A DNA stretch of 64,000 nucleotides from Pseudomonas sp. MRSN 12121 (GTDB lineage Bacteria; Pseudomonadota; Gammaproteobacteria; Pseudomonadales; Pseudomonadaceae): contig NZ_CP010892.1 in the NCBI RefSeq assembly GCF_000931465.1, positions 3,743,388-3,807,387 of the forward strand, given 5' to 3'. Below, piece after piece: positions 17,221-26,600 of the stretch. A program made the position numbers and the translations under genes. Below the pieces are notes generated by a model that saw nothing but the letters and a program-made list of their open reading frames with translations, ran no database searches and had not been told where the DNA came from. How positions within the stretch are numbered: the stretch's first letter is position 1; each line of letters opens with the position of its first letter.

Positions 17221-18254
17221 CGGCGGGCCTCCAGGGCCTGGGCCAGGCTGGCCGACGGCAAGGCCTGGGGCGGTGCCTGGGGAAAGCCGAGGGCGGCCGT
17301 CACCTGCTGCCACAGCCCCACCACCTCCAGGCTGCGCTGTTGCAGGCGCGCCAGCCCGGCGCCGTCGATCAGCGGCTGCAAGGCCGCCGCCGCGGCCGTG
17401 GGCCAGGCCTCGCGGTAGACCGTCGCCCAGTCCGGGCAGGCGTCCAGCAGCACTTCGGCGCACGGCAAGGCATCGCCGCCGAGGTCGAACAGGCCGTCGG
17501 CATCCTCTCGCGGGGCGCGCACCGCCGGCATCCACAGCAGCGGCCCGTGGGGCGACGCCAGCAGCAAGGTGCCGCTGTCGGTGGCCAGGCTGATCCGCAG
17601 CAACGACTGCATGCGGCCATCATCGGCGGCCGCCAGTTCGTTGATCACCCGCAGCGCCACCGGCACCTCGGCCATGGCCAGGCCGATCTCGCGCCAGGGC
17701 GAGAGCGCCGGCGCCAGTGGCTCCAGCGACCAGGGCCCGACCGCCTCCAGCACCGCCGCCAGCACCTCCAGGGTCGCGTAGCTCACCTGCACCGCGCAGT
17801 GCGCCTCGATGTGGCGGATCCCCTGCTGGCGCTGCAATTGCCGGCCCAGCTCGATGAAGCGCGCCACCCACGGCAGTTGCGGATAGAAGCTGTTGAGCAG
17901 GCAACGGCGCTGCAAGCGGGTCGCGCTGCGCAACAACTCGTGCCATTCCTGGGGCAGCAACGGGTGCTCGATCAGCACATCCAGGCCCCGGGCCATCAGC
18001 GCTTGGGCCAGGGCCGGGCCCTGCTCGCCGCGTGCCGCGCCGCCTACCGCGACACAGGCCAGGCGGGTGTCGTCGGGCACCTGCTCCAGGGCGTCGAAAC
18101 AAGGCACCTCCAGGCGCCGGGCCAGGGCCTGGGAACGGCGGCTGCCCTGCCCCAGCACGCCGACCAGTTCGAGGTGGCCGGCGGCCGCGACGCCCGCCGC
18201 GTAGAACTGGCCGAAGCGCGAGCCCACCACCAGGGTTTTGACGGGATTGTTCAT
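17217..18254 (-). CDS. pchG: Pyochelin biosynthesis reductase (thiazolinyl imide reductase)
   Basis: A 345-residue NADPH-dependent reductase. The Rossmann motif VVGSRFGQFYAAGVA is at residues 9-23. It reduces one thiazoline ring of the PchF-bound intermediate to a thiazolidine, which is then N-methylated and released as pyochelin. The ATG at 18254 overlaps the pchF stop (ATGA), and its own stop overlaps the pchH ATG. The size fits PchG (about 349 in P. aeruginosa). Its presence next to pchF indicates the PchG route of the P. aeruginosa pathway, not the PchK route of the enantio-pyochelin locus. Confidence 0.9.
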   Translation of the reverse strand: MNNPVKTLVVGSRFGQFYAAGVAAAGHLELVGVLGQGSRRSQALARRLEVPCFDALEQVPDDTRLACVAVGGAARGEQGPALAQALMARGLDVLIEHPLLPQEWHELLRSATRLQRRCLLNSFYPQLPWVARFIELGRQLQRQQGIRHIEAHCAVQVSYATLEVLAAVLEAVGPWSLEPLAPALSPWREIGLAMAEVPVALRVINELAAADDGRMQSLLRISLATDSGTLLLASPHGPLLWMPAVRAPREDADGLFDLGGDALPCAEVLLDACPDWATVYREAWPTAAAAALQPLIDGAGLARLQQRSLEVVGLWQQVTAALGFPQAPPQALPSASLAQALEARR

Positions 18255-21200
18255 GGACGCTGTTCCTCCAGCAGATGACGGCTCAACCCGCCGTTCAGGC
18301 AATCGAAGTGATTGCCCGGCAGGGTCTCCAGGGTTAGCGGCGCCAGCGATGCCGCCTGCCACCAGGCGCGCAGGCTGGCCTGGTGATCGGCGATCAGCGG
18401 GCTGCCGACGCTCGGCACGAACAGCCGCACGGCGCCGGCGTAAGGCGCGCTGTCGCTGTAGTGGCTGGCGCGCACGGAATGGGCGAATACCCGATACAAC
18501 TGTTCGTCGGCGATGCCATGGGCGGCGGCCAGCACGCGAGACTTGAGCGCCGCGGCATCGAACTCGCGCAGGATCGCTTCCAGGCTGCCGGCGGCCAGGT
18601 GCCCCGGGGCTTCCTCCAGCGCCTGGGCCAGCGCGCCCCGCAACCGTTCGGCGCACGGCAGGCCCAGCGCCTCGCCGTCCAGGCCGAGGGTGGCGGCGAA
18701 GCTGTAGAGAATCAGCAGTTCGTCGTCCACCCGGTACGGGATGCGGTAGCTCGACACGATGTCCACCTGGCGCACCTCGGCTCCCCGTTGCAGCAGGGCC
18801 TTGGCCAGTTCCAGGGTCACCAGCCCGCCGGAGCAGTAGCCCAGCAGGTCGAAGCAGCGCTGGCCGCTGTCCCACAGGGCCTGGGCATACCGCTTGCCCA
18901 GGGTGGCGTTGACGTGTTGCGGCGCCAGGCCCAGGTAGTCCTCACTGTCGTGCACCGCCAGCCCCAGCAGCGGGCCGCTACCGGCCAGCTCGGCGATCAG
19001 TCCGCGGTACGGCAGCAGCGTGCCCAGGCCTTCGTGCACCAGCACCCGGGGCACGCCGGCGCCGGCGGCCAGCTCGCTCAGGGCATCCACCCGCCGGCGC
19101 CCGCCCAGCGGCGCGCGGGCCATGGCCGCAGCGCCCATGGCCTGTGGCGCCTCGGCCAGTGCCTGTGGCGCCTCACTGCCCGTTCGGGCGTCGGGCGCCT
19201 GGCCCGCTGCGTCGCGCAAGCGCTGCGCCAGGCCGGCCGGCGTCGGCTGGCTGAGGGCCCAGCGCAACAGCCGATCGAAAGGCTGCTCGCGGGCCAGCGG
19301 CTCCTGCTCGCGCAGGCCGGCAATCAATTGCGCGATCAGCAACGAGTCGCCACCGGCGGCGAAGAAATCCTGTTCCGCCGACAAGCCGCTGCAATCGAGC
19401 ACCCGCTCCCAGTGGCCGATCAGGCGTCGGACCAACTCGTCGGCCACCTCGACCCGCGCCTGCCGCACCGGCTCCAGCTGACGCTGCTGCGCCTGCTCGG
19501 CCAGGGCCCGGCGGTCGATCTTGCCATTGGCCGTCACCGGCAGGCGGTCCAGCACCCGCACCTGGGCCGGCACCATGTAGCGCGGCACCCGCTCGGCAAT
19601 GAACCCCAGCAGGGCTTCGCTCGACAGCCGTGGGCGGTCGGTCTTGACCCGTGCCACCAGCAGGTCGTAGCCCAGCAGCGCCAGCACGCCCGCGGGCGAT
19701 GCCAGGGCCTGGGCACAATCCCCCGGCTCGCTGTTGAGCCACTCCAGCCACTGCGCCGTGTGCACGAACAACTGCCCGTTGGCCGCCCGCACGTCGCGCG
19801 GGGTTTCCATCATCAGGCTCTGGCTGATGCTGATTTCCCGGTGTTCGCGGGTCAGTTCCTGGATCACCAGCCAGGCGTCCGCCTGCATCAGCTGGCGCAA
19901 GCCGGCCAGCAGGCCCGGGGTGTCCAGGGCGTTGTTCAAGGCACCGGAGCTGAGCAGCAAATCCAGGGATCCGGCGGGCAGGCCCTGCTCGCAGGCGGGC
20001 TGGTTCATGTCGAAGTGCATGAAGCGCACCCAGGGGTACTCGGCGAACCGTTCCCGCGCGGCATTGAGGAAGTAGCTGGAGACATCGCTGAACAGGTAGT
20101 CGATCTGCACCCCGGCCGCCACCAGCGGCGCCAGCGCCGGGATGATCGCGACACTGGCCGCGCCGGTGCCGGCGCCGACCTCGAGAATGCGCCAGGGGCG
20201 CTGGCGTTCGGCGGCGACGATCGCCGCGACCGCCTCGGCCATGCCGCGGTGCAAGGCCTGCGCGTGCAGGCCGCGACTGTACATGGCCTCGGCGATATGC
20301 GCCGAACCCTGCGGGAACATCAGGCTCGCCGGGCTCAGGCGGCCGTCCAGCTGTTCGGCCAGGCGGGTCGCGCTGCCGCGCAGGTAGTCCACCAGTTCCG
20401 CGGGCCACAGCCCGGGCGGCGCCAGTTCGGCGAAGCGTGCCCAGGCCTGCGCCGGGTCGAGTTCATCGGGCTGCACCCGGCAGCGCCAGCCGTCCCCCTC
20501 GCGTTGCAGGCAGCCGCTGTCGGTCAGCAGGGTCAGCCAGTGGTGCAACAGCCGCTGCTGCGCCGGCGCCAGTCCGAGCGCCTGGCACAGCGGCGCGAAT
20601 GCCACCGGCTGCGCCTGGGCCAGCAACCCGCTGCCGGCCAGCCAGTGCAGCAGCGAGGCGTCCGCTGCCCGGTCGAGGGCCGCCAGGGCGGCCTGGATCG
20701 CCTCGCGCGGGCCGAAATCCGCCTGCTCCAGGGTGTCGCGGGCGCGCTGCAACAGGCCCTGCATCTCCTCACCCAGGCGCTGCCGGTCCGTGGCCACGGC
20801 CTGCGGCGTGACAAAGCTGCACAGCGAGCGTTCGTGACGTTCCCCCAGCAGCACCGTGGTGGCGGCCGCGATTTGCGGGTGGGCCAGCCAGCCGGCGTCG
20901 ATTTCCGCCAGCTCGATGCGATGGCCACGGATTTTCACCTGGTCGTCCTGGCGCCCGAGAAACTCGATCAGGCCGTCCTCGTCCAGGTAGCGCCCCTGGT
21001 CCCCGGTGCGGTACAGGCGGCGTCCGCTGGCATGCAGGATGAAGCGCTCGGCGGTGCGTTCCGGGTCTTCGGCGTAGCCCAGGGCCAGGCCGAGGCCGCC
21101 GATGTGGATCTCGCCACGCACGCCCAGCGGGCATTGCCGGCCCAGGCTGTCGAGGACTTCCAGGGTCTGGCCCTTGAGGGCCCGCCCGTAGGGAATGCTC

Positions 21201-23689
21201 GGCAACGCCGTGTCGGCGGGGCGGATCGGATGCTCCACCGACCAGATCGCCGCCTCGGTCGCGCCGCCCAGGCTGAACAGCCGGCTCTCGGGCCAGCGCT
21301 GCCACCAGCGGGTCGGCAAGGTGGTGGGAATCCAGTCCCCGGACCACATCACGCAACGCGGCCCGGGAATCGCCGCCGGCTCCGTCTCCAGGTAGTCGAT
21401 CAGCATCTGCCCCTGGGCCGGCACCGAGTTCCACAAGGTCACGCCGTGTTCGCGCATCAGTTGCGCCCAGTGCGAAGGGTCGGCCCCGCGCTCGGGGTCG
21501 GGCAGCACCACCTGCGCGCCCACCGCGGTGGCGCCGAAGAAGTCATACACCGAAAGGTCGAAACTCAGTTCCGCCAGCCCCAGCACCCGGTCCCGGGCGT
21601 TGACGGCGTAGCGCTGGTTGATGTCGTCCAGGGTGTTGACCACCGCGCCGTGGCTGAGCATCACGCCCTTGGGCGTGCCCGTGGAGCCGGAGGTGTAGAT
21701 GATGTAGGCCAGGTCGCCGGCCCGTACCGCCCGCGGCTCGCGGGGCGGCCACTGGGGGTCGGGCTCCAGGCGGTCGATGGCGATGCGCGGCAGGTCGAGG
21801 CTGTCCGGCAGTGGCGCATCCGCAAGGGTGACGACCGCCGCCATCCCGGCATCCCGCAGGATCGCCTCGCGGCGCAGGGCCGGCTGGCGGATGTCCACCG
21901 GCACATAGGCCGCGCCCATCTGGTTGATGCCCAGCACCGCCATCAGTTGCCAGGCGCTCTTGGGCAGCATCACCGCGACCCGCGCGCCCGGCGCCACTTC
22001 GAGCGCCTCCAGCGCCGCCCGCACGGCCTGGGCCTGCTGGGCGACCTGGCGGTAGCTGTAGCGCCCGTGGCGGTCGCTGACCACTGGCGCGTCCGGGGTC
22101 CGCAGCGCCTGCCGGGCAAAGCCGCTGGCGATGTTGCGGTCCGCGGCCGTCGCGTCCACCCGGCGTGGCGCCTGCTGGTGCGGCAGGACGATATCGCCGC
22201 GCGCCTGCCACAGCTGGGCATCCTGCGACAGCCGTTGCAGCAGGTCGACATAGGCGGCGAACATCTGCTGCGCCATGCCTTCGGGCAGCACGCCGACGCG
22301 CACGTCCCAGCCGATCTGCAAGCCGCCGTACTGGTCGCTGACCTGGCAATCGATCCACACCTGGGGCGTCTGGCTGATCATGTAGCTCGGCGGCTGCAAC
22401 AGGTGCCCCGCCTCCCCCAGCAAGCGCTCGACGCTGCCGATGCCGCTGGTGAACACCACCGGCATCAGGTCGGCGCCGCGGCCCTGGACCCGCGCCAGCT
22501 CACGCAGCACCTCGACCCCGGTGAAGCGGCTGTGGTCCAGGTCGTCGAACAGCTGCGTGCCGATGCGCCGCGCCCGCTGCACGAAGCTCGCGCCGCTGGC
22601 GCCCCGCACCTCCAGCAGGCTCAGGGCGGTGAAGTCGCCCAGCACCTGGCCCAGTTGCGGGTGCAGGTCCGGGCGGTTGAGCACGGTGAGATTGAGGCAG
22701 AAATCCGCGCTCTGGCTCCAGCGCCCGATGACCTCGGCGAAGGCCGCCAGGGTCACCCCGGCGGCGCTCAGGCCCTGGGCGCTGGCCAGGGCGCAGAGGG
22801 CATTCCATTGCGCGCTGCCCAGCACCCCGTGGTGGTGGACGAAACGCGTGGAGTGGAGGCCCGCATCGTCGCTCAGGGGCAGGTCCGGACGCCCCGGCAG
22901 GTTGTCCAGGCGCGCCAGCCACCAGGCCTTGTCGTCCTGCCAGGCGGCGCTGTCGCGCACCTTGTGCTGGTGTTGCAGGTAGTCGCGAAAGGTCGCCTCC
23001 AGCACCGGCCAGTGCCGCGTCGGCTCCAGGTAGCGCTGGGTCAGTTCCACCAGCAGCAGTTGCAGGCTGGCGTAATCGATCAAGGTGAAGTCCACCGAAC
23101 AATGCAGGATCGCCTGCTCGGCGCCCAGGCTCAGTTCGGGCAACAGGATCGGCCACTGGTCGAGGGCATGGCAGGCATGGTCCAGGCGCTCGCGCACCTG
23201 CTCCAGGTGCGCGGCGAAGGCCTGCGGCCCGGCCTGGCGCAGGTCGTGCACCGGCAGGCGCTGCCACGGCACCCGGGCCTGCACGCACTGGCGACTGTTG
23301 TCTTGCACCACCGCGCGCAGCATCGGGTGGCGCTGCACCAGGGCATTCCAGGCCTGCTCCAGCTGCTCGCTGTCGACGTTGGCCGGCCAGGGATATTCGA
23401 CATACAGGTGGCAGGCGTTGCCGCCGTAGTCGAACGCCGGGTTGCGCCCCAGCACATAGGCGCCCTGCACCGCACTCAGGGCAAAGGGTTGCAGCGCCTG
23501 GTCGGGGGCCGGGCACCAGTCCGAACGGGGCGCCAGATGGACCATCAGCGCCTCGCGCTGGGCGCGGATCCGCTCCGCCAGGGCCGGGTCGAGGGCGCCT
23601 TGCGGGGCGCGGAAATGCAGCTTGCCGGCGGTGGCCCAGAGTTCGATCTGGCGTTCGCGGCAGATGTGCAACAGGTCGTCCAGGCTCAT
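18251..23689 (-). CDS. pchF: Pyochelin synthetase PchF (NRPS: Cy-A[MT]-PCP-TE)
   Basis: An 1812-residue synthetase, near the 1809 of P. aeruginosa. An N-terminal docking-like segment (residues 1-55) is followed by a cyclisation domain with the DxxxxD motif SVDFTLIDYASL and an adenylation domain (IIYTSGSTGTPKG). A methyltransferase is embedded late in the A domain with intact SAM motif LEVGAGTGAA. The A domain resumes (VTANGKIDRR), then a carrier domain (FFAAGGDSLL) and a thioesterase with GYCSGG. It adds and cyclises the second cysteine, N-methylates it and releases pyochelin. It overlaps pchE and pchG by ATGA junctions. Confidence 0.96.
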   Translation of the reverse strand: MSLDDLLHICRERQIELWATAGKLHFRAPQGALDPALAERIRAQREALMVHLAPRSDWCPAPDQALQPFALSAVQGAYVLGRNPAFDYGGNACHLYVEYPWPANVDSEQLEQAWNALVQRHPMLRAVVQDNSRQCVQARVPWQRLPVHDLRQAGPQAFAAHLEQVRERLDHACHALDQWPILLPELSLGAEQAILHCSVDFTLIDYASLQLLLVELTQRYLEPTRHWPVLEATFRDYLQHQHKVRDSAAWQDDKAWWLARLDNLPGRPDLPLSDDAGLHSTRFVHHHGVLGSAQWNALCALASAQGLSAAGVTLAAFAEVIGRWSQSADFCLNLTVLNRPDLHPQLGQVLGDFTALSLLEVRGASGASFVQRARRIGTQLFDDLDHSRFTGVEVLRELARVQGRGADLMPVVFTSGIGSVERLLGEAGHLLQPPSYMISQTPQVWIDCQVSDQYGGLQIGWDVRVGVLPEGMAQQMFAAYVDLLQRLSQDAQLWQARGDIVLPHQQAPRRVDATAADRNIASGFARQALRTPDAPVVSDRHGRYSYRQVAQQAQAVRAALEALEVAPGARVAVMLPKSAWQLMAVLGINQMGAAYVPVDIRQPALRREAILRDAGMAAVVTLADAPLPDSLDLPRIAIDRLEPDPQWPPREPRAVRAGDLAYIIYTSGSTGTPKGVMLSHGAVVNTLDDINQRYAVNARDRVLGLAELSFDLSVYDFFGATAVGAQVVLPDPERGADPSHWAQLMREHGVTLWNSVPAQGQMLIDYLETEPAAIPGPRCVMWSGDWIPTTLPTRWWQRWPESRLFSLGGATEAAIWSVEHPIRPADTALPSIPYGRALKGQTLEVLDSLGRQCPLGVRGEIHIGGLGLALGYAEDPERTAERFILHASGRRLYRTGDQGRYLDEDGLIEFLGRQDDQVKIRGHRIELAEIDAGWLAHPQIAAATTVLLGERHERSLCSFVTPQAVATDRQRLGEEMQGLLQRARDTLEQADFGPREAIQAALAALDRAADASLLHWLAGSGLLAQAQPVAFAPLCQALGLAPAQQRLLHHWLTLLTDSGCLQREGDGWRCRVQPDELDPAQAWARFAELAPPGLWPAELVDYLRGSATRLAEQLDGRLSPASLMFPQGSAHIAEAMYSRGLHAQALHRGMAEAVAAIVAAERQRPWRILEVGAGTGAASVAIIPALAPLVAAGVQIDYLFSDVSSYFLNAARERFAEYPWVRFMHFDMNQPACEQGLPAGSLDLLLSSGALNNALDTPGLLAGLRQLMQADAWLVIQELTREHREISISQSLMMETPRDVRAANGQLFVHTAQWLEWLNSEPGDCAQALASPAGVLALLGYDLLVARVKTDRPRLSSEALLGFIAERVPRYMVPAQVRVLDRLPVTANGKIDRRALAEQAQQRQLEPVRQARVEVADELVRRLIGHWERVLDCSGLSAEQDFFAAGGDSLLIAQLIAGLREQEPLAREQPFDRLLRWALSQPTPAGLAQRLRDAAGQAPDARTGSEAPQALAEAPQAMGAAAMARAPLGGRRRVDALSELAAGAGVPRVLVHEGLGTLLPYRGLIAELAGSGPLLGLAVHDSEDYLGLAPQHVNATLGKRYAQALWDSGQRCFDLLGYCSGGLVTLELAKALLQRGAEVRQVDIVSSYRIPYRVDDELLILYSFAATLGLDGEALGLPCAERLRGALAQALEEAPGHLAAGSLEAILREFDAAALKSRVLAAAHGIADEQLYRVFAHSVRASHYSDSAPYAGAVRLFVPSVGSPLIADHQASLRAWWQAASLAPLTLETLPGNHFDCLNGGLSRHLLEEQRP

Positions 23690-26600
23690 AGCACGCCCTC
23701 CTCGAGGGTGGCGCTGCGCGCCAGCAGCTCGGCCATGCCGGCCAGGGTCGGCTGGCGATAGAAGTCGCTCATGCGCAGGCTGACGCCCAGTTGCTCGCGC
23801 ACCGCGGCCAGCAGCCGGGTGGCCAGCAGGCTGTCGCCTCCCAGGCTGAAGAAATTGCCCTGGGCGCTGCGCACCGCCCGCCCCAGCACGGCTTCCCAGC
23901 AGGCCGCCAGCGGCTGCAACGCTGCGGGCAACTCGCCCTCTTCGCCGGCCGTAGGCTGCCGGCGTTGCAAGGCCTGGGTCAGGCTGGCCTGCAAGCGGCC
24001 GCGGTCGACCTTACCGTTGGCGTTGAGCGCCAGGCGCGGCAGGCACCACAGGTGCTCGGGACGCATCGCTTGCGGCAGGCGCTGTTGCAAGCCTTGCCTC
24101 AGCTCGTCGCCGGCCAGCGAGTCGCCCGCCGCCGTGGCCTCGACCAGCAGCATCGCCGGGTTGCGCCACAGGCAGCGCAGCTCGGCAAAGCCGTTCTGGC
24201 CAAGCAGCCGGGCGATCTGCGCGGCCTCGGGCAACACTGCCGGACGGCTGTCCAGCAGCGCCGCGCTGACCAGGCCCAGCGGCGAATCGCGCAGCAGGTC
24301 GGCCAGTAACAGCCGGCCCTGGGGCTTGAGCAACGCCCGGGCGAGGTTCAAGCCATCGCCGGGCTGCGCATAGCCGTGCAGCGCGGCAAAGCTGATGACC
24401 AGGTCGTAAGCGCCACAGTGCTCGAGCGGCAACAGCCCGTCCGGCAGCAACTGGCCGGTGACGTGCGCCGGCTTGCCGGCCGTGGCGGCCGCCAGCAACC
24501 CGGGGCTGGTGTCGAACAGGGTCACACGCAGGTCGCAATGGCTCAGGTGGTTCAGCCATTGATCGAGCAGTTGCCCGCCGCGCACATCCAGCACCGCCAC
24601 CTTCAGCGGCCCGGCCTGGGCATTGGATTGCCGCTGCACCGCCCCGCTCAGCGCGTCCAGCAACTGGCGCCCGGCCGGCAGGTTGAGCGCCATGGCCTGG
24701 GGCGCCAGCAGCGGGTCGAACAACACCTGCGCGGCGCCGTCTTCAGTGCGCAGCAGCACCTGCAGCGAGCCGACCATGGCTTGCAGGTCCGCCTCGCGCC
24801 AGCCCAGCTGCGCCAGCGCATCGCCCAGGCTCAACGCCTCGGCGGGCTGGCCTTGCAGCCACTGGTGCCAGCGCTCGAGCAGCGGCATTGCCGGCAACGC
24901 CGGGCCTTGCAGCAGCCGTTGCAGCAATTCGGCGGTGACCCGGGCTTCCGCCTGCGGGGTGTCGTCCAGTGCCGAGGGCGCGGCCAGGGCGTCCGGCGCC
25001 ACGTCCTGCGGCGACGCGCTCATCACCAGCGCCGCACCGAGGCTGGCGACGTTGCCGGGCAAGACCGCGGCGCAGGCGCTGTCGATCAGCGGATGGGCGG
25101 TGAGCGCCGCCTCGATTTCCCCCAGTTCGATGCGCTGCCCGCGCAGCTTGACCTGCTGGTCGATACGGCCGAGGAACTCCAGGGTGCCGTCGCTCCAGAA
25201 ACGCCCGCGGTCCCCGGTGTGGTACCAGCGCCCGCGCTCGTCGCAGCGAAAGCGCTGCGCGGTCAGGCACGGGTCGTTGCGATAGCCGCGCGCCAGGCTG
25301 GCGCCGCCGATCAGCAGTTGCCCCGCCACCTGGTCGGGCACGTCTCGACCGTGGCCGTCCACCACCCGGTAGGCCTGGCCGGCCAGGGGCTTGCCATAGG
25401 GGATCGACGGCCAGTGGTGCGGCACCTCGTCGATGGCTTGCAGGTTGGACCAGATGCCCGCCTCGGTGGCGCCGCCCAGGCCGTACACCCGGCACTGCGG
25501 CGTGGCGTGGCAACGCAGGCGCGCGGCCAGGTCCAGGGCGATCCAGTCGCCCGACAGCAGCACCGCCCGCAGGCTCTGGTAGCGGCAGTCGGAGGCGGCG
25601 ATGCCCAGGGCCATTTCCAGCAGCGCCGGCGCCGAGTTCCACAGGCTCACCCGGTGCTCGGCGATCAGTTGCGCCCAGCGCGCCGCATCGCGGGTTTCCT
25701 CCGGTTGCAGCAGCACCAGGCGCGCGCCCTGCCCCAGCACGCCGAACAGGTCGAACACCGACAGGTCGAAATCCAGCGCCGACACCGCCAGCAGGCAGTC
25801 GTCGCGGTCGATCCGCAGTTCGGCCTGCAGCGCATCGATGGTGTTGATCGCCGCGCCGTGGCTGACCTCGACGCCCTTGGGAATCCCGGTGGAGCCGGAG
25901 GTGTAGATCACGTAGGCGCTGGCGTGCGCTGCCTGCGGGCGCGGCGCGGCCAGGGGCGTCGCCTGTTCCAGGCGCGCCGGGTCCAGCCAGCGCAACGGCG
26001 GGCTGTCGGGGGTGGGTTCGGGCGGCTGCTCGGCGATTACCAGGGCAATCCCCGCCGCCGACTCGATCAGGCTGCGGCGGGCCGGCGGTTGCGCGGTGTC
26101 CACCGGTACGTAGCAGCCTCCCGCCGCCAGCACGCCGAACACCGCGACGACCTGCGCGGGGCCGCGTGGCAGGCAGATTTCCACCGCCTCGCCCGGGCGC
26201 ATCCCGGCCTCCAGCAGCCCGCCGGCCACCCGCAGCGCGCGCGCCGCCAGTTCACCATAGGTGCAGCGCTGCGCGCCGCAGATCAGCGCCAGGTCGTCCG
26301 GGTGCCGGGTACTGTGGGCGAAGAAGTCCTCCAGCAGGCCGCGCCCCGGGGCCAGGGCCGGCACGCTGTTCTGGCGCTCGCGCCGGGCCTGCTGCGCCAG
26401 CGGCAACAGCACTGGCTGCGGCTGTTCCCAGTCACTGTCGGCGAGGCGCTGCACCAGCTCGACATAGGCCTGGAACATCGCGTCCAGCACCCCGTCGGCG
26501 AACAGTTCGGCGATGCTGTCCCAGGCCAGCAGCAGGCCGTCGTCGACCCGGTACAGCTGGTGGTCGAGCCACACTTGCGGGGTTTGCGAGAGCATTGCGT

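Noticed and set aside
18383..23761. A 1792-codon open frame antisense to pchF
   Set aside because: It is a shadow of GC-rich codon bias. The opposite strand carries all NRPS motifs, and the antisense product shows no known domain.
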